Origin: Gnetum montanum
Taxonomy: Eukaryota > Streptophyta > Gnetopsida > Gnetales > Gnetaceae
DNA: 36,835 bases
Reading direction: 5' to 3'
NCBI GenBank assembly: GCA_015680685.1
Contig: MNCI01034772.1
Location: 156,208-193,042 of the forward strand
Each line of letters starts with the position of its first letter. The stretch's first letter is position 1. Positions 1 through 11,090 of the stretch are shown here, one piece after another. The translations under genes and the position numbers were made by a program. The notes below the pieces were generated by a model, which was not told the origin of the DNA, did not search any database, and worked only from the letters and a program-made list of their open reading frames with translations.

Positions 1-376
1 TGGGCCTTGGTGTTGCCAGAGACCAGCAGGCACCTAAATCCTATTTGAGGATACTCGTTGGTGGTCACGTCCCAAACAGTCGCCAACACTACTGTGTTGT
101 GACCATACTGTTCAAGCTGCATGTGCCAAAATCTAGGGAACTACCATCTTTGTTACAAAAGATGCCAACAATGAATCAAAAATGAAGCCTGTGCTCTAGG
201 ACTACATCTTCCCTACTCATGCGAGCAAGGTCAAGCGTAGGGACACACTTGGTGATAATCAAGGGGGTGAAAAACAAAGAGAACTTGCTAATCCTCTTTG
301 TTGAAAAGATGTCGGGACGGGAGTGACCATTGTCAACAAATTCTAGAGCCAACTGGAGGTATCCTAATGCTTCCAT
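1..376 (-). pseudogene. Unrecognised decayed reading frame, runs off the left edge
   Basis: Read on the minus strand, an ATG at 376 opens 66 codons starting MEALGYLQLALEF and ending at a TGA at 176-178. Beyond it, in another frame, an open stretch from about 135 to position 1 reads HMQLEQYGHNTVVLATVWDV and continues past the window edge. The amino acid mix is ordinary for a folded protein, with charged, aromatic and aliphatic residues and no low-complexity runs, so this looks like one coding region broken by a frameshift and stops. I recognise no family. It lies about 1.3 kb downstream of the last part of element B that I can match to element A, and just downstream of hairpin repeats. It could therefore be a 3' extra frame of element B, a different element, or a host gene remnant. 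It shows no similarity that I can see to the 3' frame of element A. Confidence 0.35.
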
Positions 377-1690
377 GCAATTGTTCTGCTACTTACGCTA
401 CCCAACGTATCGGTGTAGCATAAACACTTACATGCTACGCTGCATAGCGTAGCCGCCAGTCTTGACAGAAATATTACCTGAAAGCCAAGAGTACTTGTTT
501 GGGGCCTGGCTAGCCAAGAAGCTTCTGTAATTGACACCCTTGCCTTCCATGTTGAAAGGTCCTAGGACCTACATAGTTCATCCTTGGGACGCTTTCATGC
601 TTTGTGTCCTTGCTACGATGTGCTATGTTGTGTAGCATAGCACAGCATAGCAGCCAATGTGACATGAATTCCTATTTTGATCTGCGATGCTTTGTCAAGA
701 AACTTTACTTAAAACCCAAAGGAAAAGTGGGATAGGCAGTCGTGGAGGTCAGAGCAGGGCCAAGTGTAATTCTTTTACTAGAACCACTTGGCAGTGTACC
801 TTTGTGCATTCTGTCCCTACTACGTTGTGCTACGCTGCATAGCATAGCACCCGGTTTGGCTTGGATTTTGACCTAACTTGCAAACGCTTTGCCATGGGAT
901 GTCTGTCATGTCTTGGCATGGCAGCAGAGCAAGCATTTTTGACAGTTAAAGCATGGGTAAATATGCTTACTCCGTCAAAGCAATCTAAGTAGAAGTATCA
1001 TCACAGTAAATCCTTGCTACACTGCGTAGCGTAGCACTCAAATTGAGATGATTTCTGATAAAAATTACCACATTTTGCTACGTCATGTTGCTCATGCTTT
1101 AAGGATGAACTGGGGTAGATATCCTGGAGGGCTGAGTCGTTGTCAATCTACATCTTTGATGCCCGATCAGTCTTCTCAAGGCCTGCTACGCTATGTAGCG
1201 TAGTAAGTTCTTGTGGTTAGAAAACTTTTCGAACTGTTTAGTCCATCTTGAATACTTTCGACGGTTCCTAGCATGGTCCCTGGGTAGACCATCAACTAGG
1301 TCAAGTGTCAAGCTATGCAGGCTAGAGGATGTAGCAAGCTTGTTAGCTCAGGAGATAGAAACTTTTCTGGACTGTACGGTCTACCTCTAGTTCCTCTTTC
1401 GTGCAAACTGACCTTGTGGCTGGGTGTTACGTTGACTGTGCTGCAGAGGGTGGCAGGTAGGCTCAAAGGCAGCTTTGTAGGCATTAGGACTTCTGGGGTA
1501 CCATGTTATCTACATGGTCTAATGTGACATCATGCTTGCAAGGATCCTTGCACAAATTCTATGACTACTGAATCATTAGAGTCTCGAAATTTATGGTGTT
1601 TCACGCATAACCTCAACCTCAGGAGTTTGTAGGGCCCATAGGTGACTAATGGTCAATGGAAGTTAAGGACCAAAACTTAGAAGATTCTAC
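377..1690. repeat. Non-coding stretch with five spaced hairpin repeats
   Basis: No convincing coding region. Five short inverted repeats on the theme GCTACGCTGCATAGCGTAGC occur at 434-453, about 621-650, 827-850, 1015-1036 and 1184-1205. Arms of 6 to 10 bases, related to GCTACGCT/AGCGTAGC, flank a loop of about 4 bases, except in the second copy, where the spacer is longer. Centres are about 170 to 207 bases apart, and the DNA between them is not visibly repeated. Degenerate partial copies sit near 388-420 and 1077. The stretch may be the 3' non-coding part of element B, but the match to element A fades left of about 1690. Confidence 0.6.
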
Positions 1691-2890
1691 CTAAGAATTC
1701 AAATACGTTAAACCAAGACATGGAATCAAGAACATGGACACTGGTAGTGAGGTGAGTTATGGATAGCATAAATGGATGATGGAGAACGTGGAATGGAATT
1801 CCAAACTAAGGTCGTAAGAAGCCCCTTGTGAATTTTATCTCTAAAAATGACCAAAGAAGACCCATCCTTATTCCAAACCAAAATCAATTTCATTCAGTGA
1901 CTTTGCATTGCCACTCCAAGACCGATCTAGCCCCTTAAGACACCAAAGTGCTTCCAAAAACAACCACCATTCCATAAAGAGAAGAAAAAATAAGTAGGAA
2001 GTGAGAGAGGGTCTTAATTAGAGGGGACCTTTAGCTATGGGTACATGTCTTTCTAGTTCCATAACTAGTGCTTTTAGCCCATTTATTTGTCTAAGGGATG
2101 TGCTTTGAATTCCCATCATGTTGTTTTTCTTTGCTTTTCTTTTTGGATGAAAACCACACCATGCAAAGACTTTATTTGACTTCCTATTTAGTGGTTGGAA
2201 TGAAATAGTAAGAAGTCCATGAAAAATACTCAAGAACTAAAGCAAGCATAAGAGTACAAAGAGTACTGTGTTTCCTTGAAGTCACACCTTGTTCAAAATT
2301 TTGAATCCTTCCCAATTCCAAAAACTACCAAGGTCATAGATTTATTAAAAGTTGAGTTAATGAAAGGGACCTTAAACATCTAGAATAAGGAAAAACATAG
2401 AGTTTATGGATGGTTGGATGTCATGGACTCATTGCTCATTCCATGAAGAAGAATCCATGATTGAGTCATCAGTACAAAAGTTCAAAAATAGAAACCAAAT
2501 GGTAGCAAACCAAACATTAAGTACAAACCACCATTAGTAGCAACTATAGCACCATTGTGTCTTGTTGGCAATAAAGCACTTTTATTAGCAAAAATTTGAA
2601 AACCACACTTAAATAAAGCAAAAAAAAATAAAGTATAGAAGAGTGTGAATTATTCAATAAAGATTCAAATGTGCTAATGATGGTGTAAAACAAAAAAATG
2701 GTGTAAAATGAAAAAAAATTAGAAATCAATCAGTTGTAAAATAAATAAATTGCAAAATAAAAAATGTTGAAAACAAAAAGAATAGAAAAATTGAGAAGCT
2801 AAATGGATGATTAGCATGGATAATCATCTCCCTCACAATTGAGTTAGAAGGAGGAGATCCAAAAAATTGAATGTGGTTGTTCATCCATTA
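1690..2890 (-). other. Element B 3' non-coding region after integrase
   Basis: On the minus strand this matches element A from about 12430 to 13760: a T-rich tract with repeated ttttacac-like words, then a block containing tgtggtttt..aagaaaagca..ttcaaagcacatccctta, then 'gtcactgaatgaa..ttttggttt'. Short reading frames here (for example 2544-2729, rich in Phe and Leu) follow from the T-richness and I do not regard them as genes. Confidence 0.6.
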
Positions 2891-4215
2891 AGGTAGTTGT
2901 TGCACTGGCTTGTCTTCATTCTAGGAAAAGCTTCACTTGTTGGATGTTTACCAACTACTTTTTATTTGGGCTTTCAGGTTTATATATGGTTATGGACTCA
3001 GAACGAAAGGTTTCAATAATTATTTAAGGTCCTTCCCACAATGTTTAGAATTTTTTTTCTAAGGTACATGTGTGTGATTCTAGTATAGAAACTTATCTCT
3101 CGATTGGAATTTCACTTTTTATATTCTTTGATCATGTCATTACTTGTTGAATGCATTATGCACTTCATTCAAAGATAGGGCCACCAATCGATTTTTATCT
3201 AGCATGTTGAGGTTCATTAGTCTTTTTTTTTTGTGCTAAAGTTAGGTCAAGATTTAGATCACAAGTTGTTGAGAGTGTACAAAGCTTGGATTAAATTGGA
3301 AGTGTTGGGAGTTTTCTATACACTACCTCATAGGAAGAGTAGCCAATAAGAAGTTTCCATGTTTAGCAGTAGGCCCATAGGGCATCGTTGAGTTTTATGC
3401 TCTAGTCTCTTCTATATTTGCTTATGGCCCTTATTAGGATATTTGTGATCTTCTAGTTAGTTACTACTATTTGACCATTGGATTGGGGGATGATAGGATG
3501 TTATTAATTTATGTTCAACCCCTAAGCATTGCATTAACTTTCTAAAAGTGGCATCTATAAAATGAGTTCTATTGTTAGAAATTAGTGCACATGGCACCCC
3601 AAACTTATTTACAACATGTTGTACAAACCTAGTAGTAGTGGATGATGTACAATTGGTGATGGCTACTGCTTCTGCCCACTTGGTGCAGTTGTCAACTACT
3701 ACGATGATATACACCTTTCTATTGGACATGGGTGTGATGAGACCCATAATGTCATTGCCCCATATGTCAAAGGACTCCAGTGATTGAATCCACTGTTGAG
3801 GATCCTCCATTTGTGTGGTCATCCCATCATCTCATTGATAGCATTCACAAGATCAGACAAACTAGTGGGAATCCCTAAAAATTTTGGGCCAATAGTATCC
3901 TACCATTAGGATTTTTATGATCATGTAGCTCCTTGCATAATGGCCTCTGCAAGGTCCTTCATGAGAATCTTGCAGAACACACAATTGATCTTCATCAAGG
4001 ACATACCAACAAATCAAGCCATCAGTGCACACCTTGTAGAGGTGTCCATTGATTTCCATGAAGTATTTGGCTCGATAAAAAAATTGTTGCTTCTTTCTAA
4101 AGTCAAGATCTTGTGGCACCTCCTAAGTGAGAAGGTAAGTGAGGATGTCATTGTACCATGTTGTTTCTATGGGCACTTGGTTATTTATTGCTCTTGTAAA
4201 GAGGATTTCATTTGA
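2890..4215 (-). pseudogene. Element B integrase (decayed)
   Basis: Minus-strand integrase of a Ty3/gypsy element, which would join retroelement cDNA to chromosomal DNA. The zinc-binding region (about 4119-3862) shows HEGPCRGHYA followed by GYYWPKIFRD, as in the HHCC domain. The catalytic core (about 3822-3457) shows FDIWGNDIMG, VVDNCTKWAEA and ISNNRTHF. The normal second Asp motif, SDNGTHF, is altered to SNNRTHF, and the region that should carry the catalytic Glu reads NGQIVVTN, with Val in place of Glu. The C-terminal part (about 3400-3290), with LNDALWAYC and YSSYEVVYRKLPTLPI, contains stops. It cannot be active. Element A gives the closest comparison. Confidence 0.85.
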
Positions 4216-4269
4216 AAATTGATCAAAGAGTGGGCTCTCCTCCTCTTTGTTATCCCATATTAATCAAGA

Positions 4270-5318
4270 AATGTGGTTAGCAACCACATTCTTGGTTCCT
4301 TTTCTATCTACCATCGTGAGATTGAATTCCTACAAGATCATGAGCCACCGTATAATACAAGGGCTCATCATCAACTTGTTCATCAAGAAGTAGATGGCAC
4401 TATGGTCTATGTGCACAAAAAATTTATATCCAAGCACATAGTGCCTAAAATTTTAAAGGGCATACACCACTGCCATTAGTTCTTTTTCATTTGTGGTGTA
4501 ATCAATTGTGCACCCACAATGCTTTACCTAGTGTAGTGGATGTAATATGGATGTTTTTTATTGTCCAACTATGTCAACACTGCTCCTAAAGCATAATTGG
4601 ATGTATCCATCATTATGTGAAATGGTCTGGACCATTTTGGTGCCCATAGAATTGGAGTTTCTATGAGTTTTTCCTTCAAGTNTTTTGGTGCCCATAGAAG
4701 TGGAGTTTCTATGAGTTCTTCCTTCAAGTGTTGGAATGCATGTTTGCACTCCTTGGTCCAGATGAATGGAGCATCTTTCTTTGAAAACTCAACCAACAAC
4801 TTTGCAATCTTAGAGAAATTCTCTATGAATCATCAATAGTAACCAGTATGTTCAAGGAATGATAGAATGTCTTTAACTATCTATGGTTGATATGTCATTC
4901 CTTAGATGATCCTTATCTTCTTCAGGTCTACCTCAATCCCTTCTTGTAAAATTCGGTGATCCAACACAATGCCACCTTAGACCATGAGATGACTCTCTTG
5001 CCAGTTGAGCTGCAAATTCGTTTCCACACATCTTTTCAGTACTTGCTCAAGGCAGTCCATGGCTTGCTCAAATGTAGCTCTATAGGTGGAAAATTCATCC
5101 ATGAAGACTTCCACAACACTACTAATCTACTACTAGAAAATACTAAGGACTAGGTGTTGAAATGTTGCAAGCGCATTACATAGACCAAATGACATCTTAC
5201 AATATGTAAAAGTCCCTTAGGGACTTGTGAATGTTGTCTTGGCCTGATCTTATGATGTAATTTGAATTTTCTTATAGCCATTGTAACCATCCAAAAATCT
5301 ATAATAGTAATGCCCAAA
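4270..5318 (-). pseudogene. Element B reverse transcriptase C-terminal half and RNase H (decayed)
   Basis: Minus strand. From 5318 leftward the RT fragment reads FLDGYNGYKKIQI, then MSFGLCNALATFQHLVLSIF, then VEVFMDEFSTY. The catalytic FMDD motif has become FMDE. From about 4800 the RNase H domain shows FIWTKECKHAFQHLKEEL, then ILWAPKWSRPFHIMMD; further left come the remains of the HTDHSAI-type region and a decayed ending near 4270. Element A is inserted at the upstream edge of this block, which splits the RT into a part at 17863-18140 and a part here. An N at 4682 with a 47-bp duplication around it adds one false repeat to the RNase H frame. Confidence 0.85.
4635..4729. repeat. 47-bp direct duplication around a single N
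   Basis: Positions 4635-4681 and 4683-4729 are 47-bp copies that differ at two positions, separated only by the N at 4682. In the minus-strand RNase H frame they code for a repeated LKExLIETPxLWAPK segment that is present once in element A. The simplest reading is two contig ends that overlap but were joined with a gap character. A real duplication is less likely. Confidence 0.8.
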
Positions 5319-6194
5319 TGATGAAGTGTCCTTTAGTCAATGCATCAACTGGGCTGTGTATACGGGGCCGTGTGGATGCAGGCCCGTTGACACAACCTCT
5401 CTTCATCGACGTGGCCCCGCTTACGCAGCCACCTTTCTTGGCCTATAACTATGAGGGCCTTCCGCCTTAGTAGTTGTAGTGAAGCTCTTGTAGTTTTTCC
5501 TGCAAGAAATAGAATATTTTCCAACTACCTGCAGTAGGTGTAAGAAAAGTGATTGGATCTTTATTCGAGCGTTGATGTATCTAAGCCCATTGGCGTGATG
5601 GCAATAAAGACGAACTGTAATCCTTGCAGCATTTGGACTTAGTTATTTTATGTAATTAATAGTTTAATACATTTATGCTTTATTAGTTACTTGTTAATTA
5701 CTTATGTTTTCGTTATTGTAATTTGAATCGCTATTGTTCATTCGTAGTTCGTTAAGGCCATAAGTACGACCATCTAGAACGTAATCCAAACAATTGTTAA
5801 GCCCAGTGATGCTTAACGTCTGGTAACCTAGGAGTGTTAGGAGATGCTTAGAATGTGCTCGAAAGATGGGATCGGATACTTATGTTAGGAATAGTTAAGA
5901 TTCAGATTAAGATAATTTTAGCTTAATTAATATTCTATCCTTATTTTCCAAAATGATTAGTCGACAAAAAGATAATTAAAAAGATATAAAAATCATTAGC
6001 CTTAGTCTCACTTAACCAATGTAAACAGAACTTCACAAGTGAGATTAGGATGACAACGACCATTCTAACCCAAGGTTTCACTGGTTAGAAGTCTAGTGTA
6101 TGTTAAGTGCTTACAATCTATGGATTTTGACCAAGTCATGCGTGAACGCTCGTGATTCGTTTGGTTGGGTGTAGGGATACCTAGTCGCTCATCA
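5319..6194 (+). repeat. Element A 5' LTR
   Basis: 876 bp, paired with 16962-17862. U3 contains a GC-rich, partly palindromic block (about 5352-5440, gtgtatacggggcc...), then a TATA-like site (cctataactatgagg, about 5442-5456) and a polyadenylation signal AATAAA at 5603-5608. It ends ...cgctcatca, directly before the primer site. The two LTRs differ by many substitutions, concentrated in the CpG-containing U3, and by small indels including about 20 bp present only in the 3' copy near 17115. The insertion is therefore old. Confidence 0.92.
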
Positions 6195-6195
6195 T

Positions 6196-6217
6196 TGGTG
6201 CCATTGCTGGGGACTGT
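6196..6217 (+). other. Primer binding site of element A (tRNA-Asp type, decayed)
   Basis: Starts two bases after the 5' LTR and reads TGGTGCCATTGCTGGGGA. The usual Athila/Tat primer site, as I know it, is TGGCGCCGTTGCCGGGGA, complementary to the 3' end of tRNA-Asp. The three differences are all C to T or G to A at CpG positions, as expected from loss of methylated cytosines. Confidence 0.8.
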
Positions 6218-6339
6218 TAGTCTTACATGCATCATCTGACCTCAGTGAAATTATCATTTAAGTCGTTGGAACAGACCCAGGGTAGAAATATTTATGCATA
6301 ATAGGCAAAATTAAGTTAATCATAAGGTGCACCGATTAC

Positions 6340-8115
6340 ATGGACCATCTAACGTCCAACATGTCTTCACATAGGAGAGATGCATTTGAACCACTGGTGC
6401 CACAAGAATGTTGGGTGGTGTACAAATATCTCAATGAATATGTCCCTGATTTCACATTCATCCTACATCAAGATGAGCATCTTAGATGGTAGGACATGGA
6501 GGGTAGCATCATGCTACCGCCTGACCGAGCAGCTCCTGCGATGCTATATCATAATCTAGGTAGATTGGGCATCCAGGATCAGGTGGCGAAGTATGTCATG
6601 GAGGACCATGACTACCAGGACTATCATCCTACAGAGGCTCAATGGATAAGAGATCAAAAGCAGGAAGAGAGATATGAACAGTAGAAGGGGAAGCAATTCA
6701 CCAACCCCTTATTCTTGTAAGGGCTACAAGACGACAGGGATCCTGTATTTCATGATACCCATTCGACCGAACTTCCCCTGGGGCAGCAGTTCATCCAGTC
6801 AATCATTAAGAACAAACCTACAAGTGACCACAATCCTCAAGGGGATGGGGGGTCACGCAGAAAAGCTGGGCTGGATGACAGAGGCCATCATCAGGGTAGA
6901 TGGGCATATCACCACCGGAGTGATGGCGATGTCTCTTCTTCTTCTTCGTCCTTCCCCTCTCCTACACCTTTCTCCAACTCAGGCTTTAAGCATAACAGGG
7001 GAAGGCCGAAGAGAAACGATGGTGGTAAACAAGTTTGGAAGGGGCAACGTGAGGAAGCACACAACCAATAAGGTGATGCTCACCAGCATGAAAGAAGGGG
7101 TAGCCAGAATCATCACAGATGTCATGGTCCTCAACAAGACTATGATTCAGACGAACCATTGTTAGCTACTCAGAGCATGCTCCAGATTGCAGAGGTAGTT
7201 CACATTCCGAGTAGGCACATAAAGGATAGTCAAATCAAATGAGTGGTATGAACAAAATCCCCATATTTGAAGGGGGATACAACTGTGATCTGCAAACCCA
7301 CCTGTAGGCATTCCATGATGCCTGCACGCTGCAAAACATTGATAATGATTAGCAATGGTTGAAGCTATTCCCTTGCATACTCATCAAAGAAGCTAAAAGT
7401 TGGTACTGGTCCTTAGAGCCGGAATCAATCAGAAGATGGAGTACGATGCTTGAAATCTTCAATGAAAAATATCAAACGTACTCTAGAGTGGCAAATCTGA
7501 GACAGCAGATCCAAGGATGGAAACAAGGAAATCATGAACCCTTGGATGCTTCTATGAGTAGTTATTACTCATTGTTACATCGATGCCCTAGTCATGGTTA
7601 CTCTCAACAGGCACAACCTCGCCACATTATTGATGGGCTCCGTTTTGAAAGGAGAAAGACCCTGGGTGTGTATGCCAAGGGACGATTGTCGGAGTTAAGG
7701 GTCCATCAGTTGCAATGCCTCATTGATTAGGTGGCCAAGGAAGAAGGAGAACTTAGGAAAAAGGAGAGTGTAGAAGAATTCAACCGAGACCCTTCCCCCA
7801 GAAAGAGGGAGGTCCAATTTTGTGATGAGGAGGATGAGTCACCACTGGAAGCAACGGTGAATCAGAAGACTTTACCGTTACGAAAATTTTCATTTGAAAT
7901 ATCGACAAAGGTTGATAAAATGTGGGACTCTTTGGACAAGAAATTCCAAAGTGTATTGAAAATTGCAAAAGAGTCCAAAGAATAGGGTAGTGACCATGAT
8001 CGGTGTAGGAAGAAGGGAGCTAAACATGCCCTACATAAGGGTAAGGGAAAAGTTGCTATAGCAGAGCAGGTTGCAAACTCTGACACTGAGGAGGATGATG
8101 GATGTGGTGTATGAC
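6340..8115 (+). pseudogene. Element A gag (decayed)
   Basis: Encodes the nucleocapsid/capsid precursor of the element. A frame from the ATG at 6340 runs to about 7242 with stops at 6490, 6682, about 6715 and others. It reads MDHLTSNMSSHRRDAF at its start, and has a Ser-rich and His-rich linker near 6940-7150. After a frame change near 7250-7350 the capsid core follows in one frame (7359-7985, broken by a TAG at 7728): KLFPCILIKEAKSWYWSL, IFNEKYQTYSRV, IQGWKQGNHEPLDA and YSLLHRCPSHGYSQQ. This matches the retrotransposon gag (RETROTRANS_GAG-type) core. A lysine-rich tail ends near 8115. The same order is found in element B at 21339-19350. I see no clear CCHC zinc knuckle. Confidence 0.88.
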
Positions 8116-8820
8116 AATATGAGCATCCTAAGGGATGTTGTCCTATGGTGTCACACCTTCAAGAGTCTAGGGTGTATGCCTTGAACCCTCGATCGGCGTA
8201 GCAGCAGACACCCCGAAGGTTGCCTTATTAACAAGGCAACCCCAGGTGATTCCACCAGCAGCAGCAAGGATACTATTTGAGTGAAACACCCCTGCAACCA
8301 TATGAATACTTCCAATAGTGGTAGCAACCACAAGCGTGGGGGATGCCACCTCCAAGGCAGTAGTACCCTTACAAGTAATCAGATCCTTATGGGTACTATG
8401 TTCAGCAATCGGTCTCTCTAAGAGACTCTTCCAGTCATGTGGCCTTTCCCAGTTACTACCACCCCCTGAATATTTTAGACATCCATCTCCATCACCCAGG
8501 GGGACAAATCGAAATCTCTTCTACCATTTGTCATCTTCTTTTGTCACTCCTCCACACCATCCCACTCAGTTGGCACCTGCTCCATCCATGCAGGGAGAAA
8601 TACTGCCACAACCACAACAAAGAAATGCTACAAGGGTTGTTAACTTATGATCGGCACCTTAGCCAAGTGGACCGAAACCCAAACAACGCAAACGTTCCTT
8701 TTTCTGGCCCAATAATTTAAACACACCATCATCTACACCTGTCGCCAATGCCTCTGAACCTACCAACGCCTCCAACATCATACCGCCCGAACCATCCTCT
8801 GCTCCACCACACTCCAACAT
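8116..8820 (+). other. Element A gag-protease linker
   Basis: Low-complexity linker between the capsid core and protease, rich in Gln, Tyr, Pro and His, with many stops. The homologous DNA in element B lies at 18763-19343, which appears in the same orientation as A although B is otherwise on the minus strand. That mismatch exposes an assembly inversion, described separately. Confidence 0.6.
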
Positions 8821-9211
8821 TTAGATGATCATGCTCACACATACTATGACTGACTGGATCAAAGATAGTTCTCTTCCCTGGAAATTGATAAATTCAGGAA
8901 GCCTCCTAATCTATCTTCAAGTGGCTAGGAATGAGTTGTGCAAAGCTCTTCTAGACTCAGGGTCAGGGATCAATTTGATCTCTCATGATATGTACAAGAA
9001 CTAAAACTTGCCCCCGCTAAAGAAGAGTAACATCTGGCTCAAGTTAGCAGACCAGTCCATCACTGTTCCCTTAGGTCTAGTGGAGGACATTATGACCACT
9101 ATTTGTGGGTGGTCCTACCCTGTTCATTTTCTAATCATCCTTGTAGAGAACTGTAAGGGGAACTTCCCAATCATCATGGGAAGAGCTTGGCTAAGCATGC
9201 TGGACACATGA
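8821..9211 (+). pseudogene. Element A retropepsin-like protease (decayed)
   Basis: Aspartic protease that would process Gag-Pol. The frame reads ELCKALLDSGSGINLIS with the active Asp at 8954-8956. DSGS stands in for the usual D-T/S-G-A/S. A TAA at 9002-9004 interrupts it, then LKLADQSITVPLGLVEDI and FPIIMGRAWLSMLDT follow, typical of the second half of a Ty3/gypsy protease. The frame stops at 9209-9211. The matching part of element B is absent, apparently lost in a sequence gap at 18762. Confidence 0.85.
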
Positions 9212-9479
9212 CTAGGACTTTGAGAACTGTCCTTGGAAATTTCAAAGGAAACTCCTTTCGGGAAGATCGAGAAGAAAAGAGTTTTATGCATCGCGTACAG
9301 TGACTTAGGGTGCAACTGTGTGTAGCAGTTATGGTCCACTAACCGGATATCCATTCAAGCATGCAGTCGGTGTACCAAGGAATCACCTGTTCATCAATGC
9401 TTGTACGTAGCAGCCACTAACCAAGAAGGCACCCAGTGGCTGACAGCTGATCCTGCTAGCAACACATTATACATGGAAC

Positions 9480-11090
9480 CATCTGAGGGGCTAGTACAAG
9501 CCTATGTTGACAGCATGGATGAGATGGAGGAGATTCATAAATAGATTTCCACTGTTGATGACCAAGATGATTGGGGAATGCTACAAATCCTTGAGAGCTT
9601 CAAGCAAGAGCCCCTGGAGCTAAAATCTTTACCGGCTCATTTGGAATATGCATTCTTGCAAAATGGAAAGCCGGTAATTATTAATGCTACTCTTGCTACA
9701 GAACATCAAAAGAAGTTGTTGGTGATGGTAAAAAAATGGGTTGCTGCATTTGCATGGTCATATCCTGAGTTGACTGGAGTTGATCCGAGGGTCTGCTAGC
9801 ACCAGATCTATCTTGACTCTTCCATGAAGCCATGACGACAACCACAAAGATGGTTGAATCCAAAATTGAAGCAGGTTGTAAAAGATGAAATCAAACAATT
9901 GCTTAAGGCGAGATTCATCTATCCTGTCACCGATAGTGAATGGGTTAGCCCACTCGTTATCGTACCCAAGAAAGGTGGCAAGTGGAGGGTCTGTATTGAT
10001 TTCCAGTTGCTCAACATGGCAACCTTCGGACCACTTCTCGCTCCCATTTGTGGACCAGGTGTTGGACACCATTGTTGGACACTAATATTACAGCTTTTTG
10101 GATGGTTGTAGTGGTTATAACCAAATCCAAATAGCACTAGAGGACTAGGCCAAAACTACTTTCATGAGTCCATGGGGGACTTTTGCATATAAGAAGATGC
10201 CTTTTGGTTTATGCAATGCACCTACGATGTTTCAACACCTTGTCCTAAGCATCTTCCAGCAAAAAAATGGCAATGGTGTAGAAGTCTTCATGGATGACTT
10301 CTCCACCTATGGGGCCACGTTCGAGCAAGCCTTGGACCATCCAAAGCAGGTTCTAAAGTGATGTGTAGACACCAATCTACGGCTCAATTGGAAAAGGAGC
10401 CATTTGACCATCCAAGAGGGCATTGTGTTGGGGCATCGCATCTCATCAATAGGGATCAGCGTAGACCCTGAAAAGATTAGGTCATCTAAGGAATAACCCA
10501 CCAACCAAGTACCATCAGATGTGCAGTCATTCCTTGGGCATACTGCTTACTACCGGTGTTTCATAGAGTGCTTCTCGAAGATAGCTAGACCATTGGTAGA
10601 ACTTACAAAGAAGGATGATCCATTCATTTGGACCAAGGAATGCGAGTCTGCATTCCAAGCACTAAAATAGAAACTCGTAGAAGCTTCGATTCTATGGGCA
10701 CCTGATTGGTCCAAACCTTTTCACATTATGATGGATGCCTCCAACTACACCTTGGGAGACGTGCTTACATAGTGTGACGATCATAAACATCCATATTATA
10801 TCCACTGTGCAAGTCGTAGCATTGTGGGTGCACAGCTGAACTATACCATCATCGAGAAGGAATTGATGGCGGTGGTGTTCGCATTAGATAAATTCTAGCA
10901 CTATGTGCTTAGATACGAGGTGTTTGTGCACACTAACCACAGTGCTATCCGGTTCTTGATGAACAAACCAATGGTGAGCCCCCATATAATCTGGTGGCTG
11001 GTGATTCTTTAGGAGTTCGATCTTACCATGGTAGACAGAAAGGGGATCGAGAATGTGGTTGCTAATCACTTGTCTTGGTTATGATGAGAT
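9480..11090 (+). pseudogene. Element A reverse transcriptase and RNase H (decayed)
   Basis: Copies element RNA into DNA. A connector with EPLELKSLPAHLEYAFL (from about 9610) leads to the RT: LNPKLKQVVKDEIKQLLKA, WVSPLVIVPKKGGKWRVCID, CSGYNQIQIALED, KKMPFGLCNAPTMFQ and VEVFMDDFSTYG (about 10284-10320), with the catalytic Asp pair kept. The RNase H part (about 10600-11085) shows FIWTKECESAFQALK, FHIMMDASNYTLG, IIEKELMAVVFAL and a VDRKGIENVVANHLS ending. Frames change near 10010-10090 and several stops break it. EVFMDDF and the short RT-RNase H spacing without a second RNase H favour Athila over Tat. Confidence 0.9.

Larger units (their letters stand above)
1690..5318 (-). mobile_element. Element B (outer Ty3/gypsy, Athila-like), 3' half
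   Basis: Minus-strand remnant of an LTR retrotransposon, interrupted at 5318 by element A and resuming at 17863. Reading right to left it holds the C-terminal half of reverse transcriptase, RNase H, integrase and a T-rich 3' non-coding region. Order and sequence follow element A throughout, including the T-rich tract (B 2550-2800, A 12540-12760) and a shared block around 'ttcaaagcacaYccctta' (B near 2100, A near 13381). The last convincing match to A is near 1690-1750. No 3' LTR is seen on the left, so it lies outside the window or is lost. Frames are broken throughout. Confidence 0.85.

Noticed and set aside
434-1205. Regularly spaced palindromes as a CRISPR array
   Set aside because: Spacing is about 190 bases and not 60-70, repeats are imperfect, and the setting is a plant nuclear genome.
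6674-7165. 163-codon frame in the gag region of element A
   Set aside because: It is a different frame from the one that matches gag of element B on both sides (KQFTNPLF and the Ser/His-rich linker). It is open because the linker is low in complexity.
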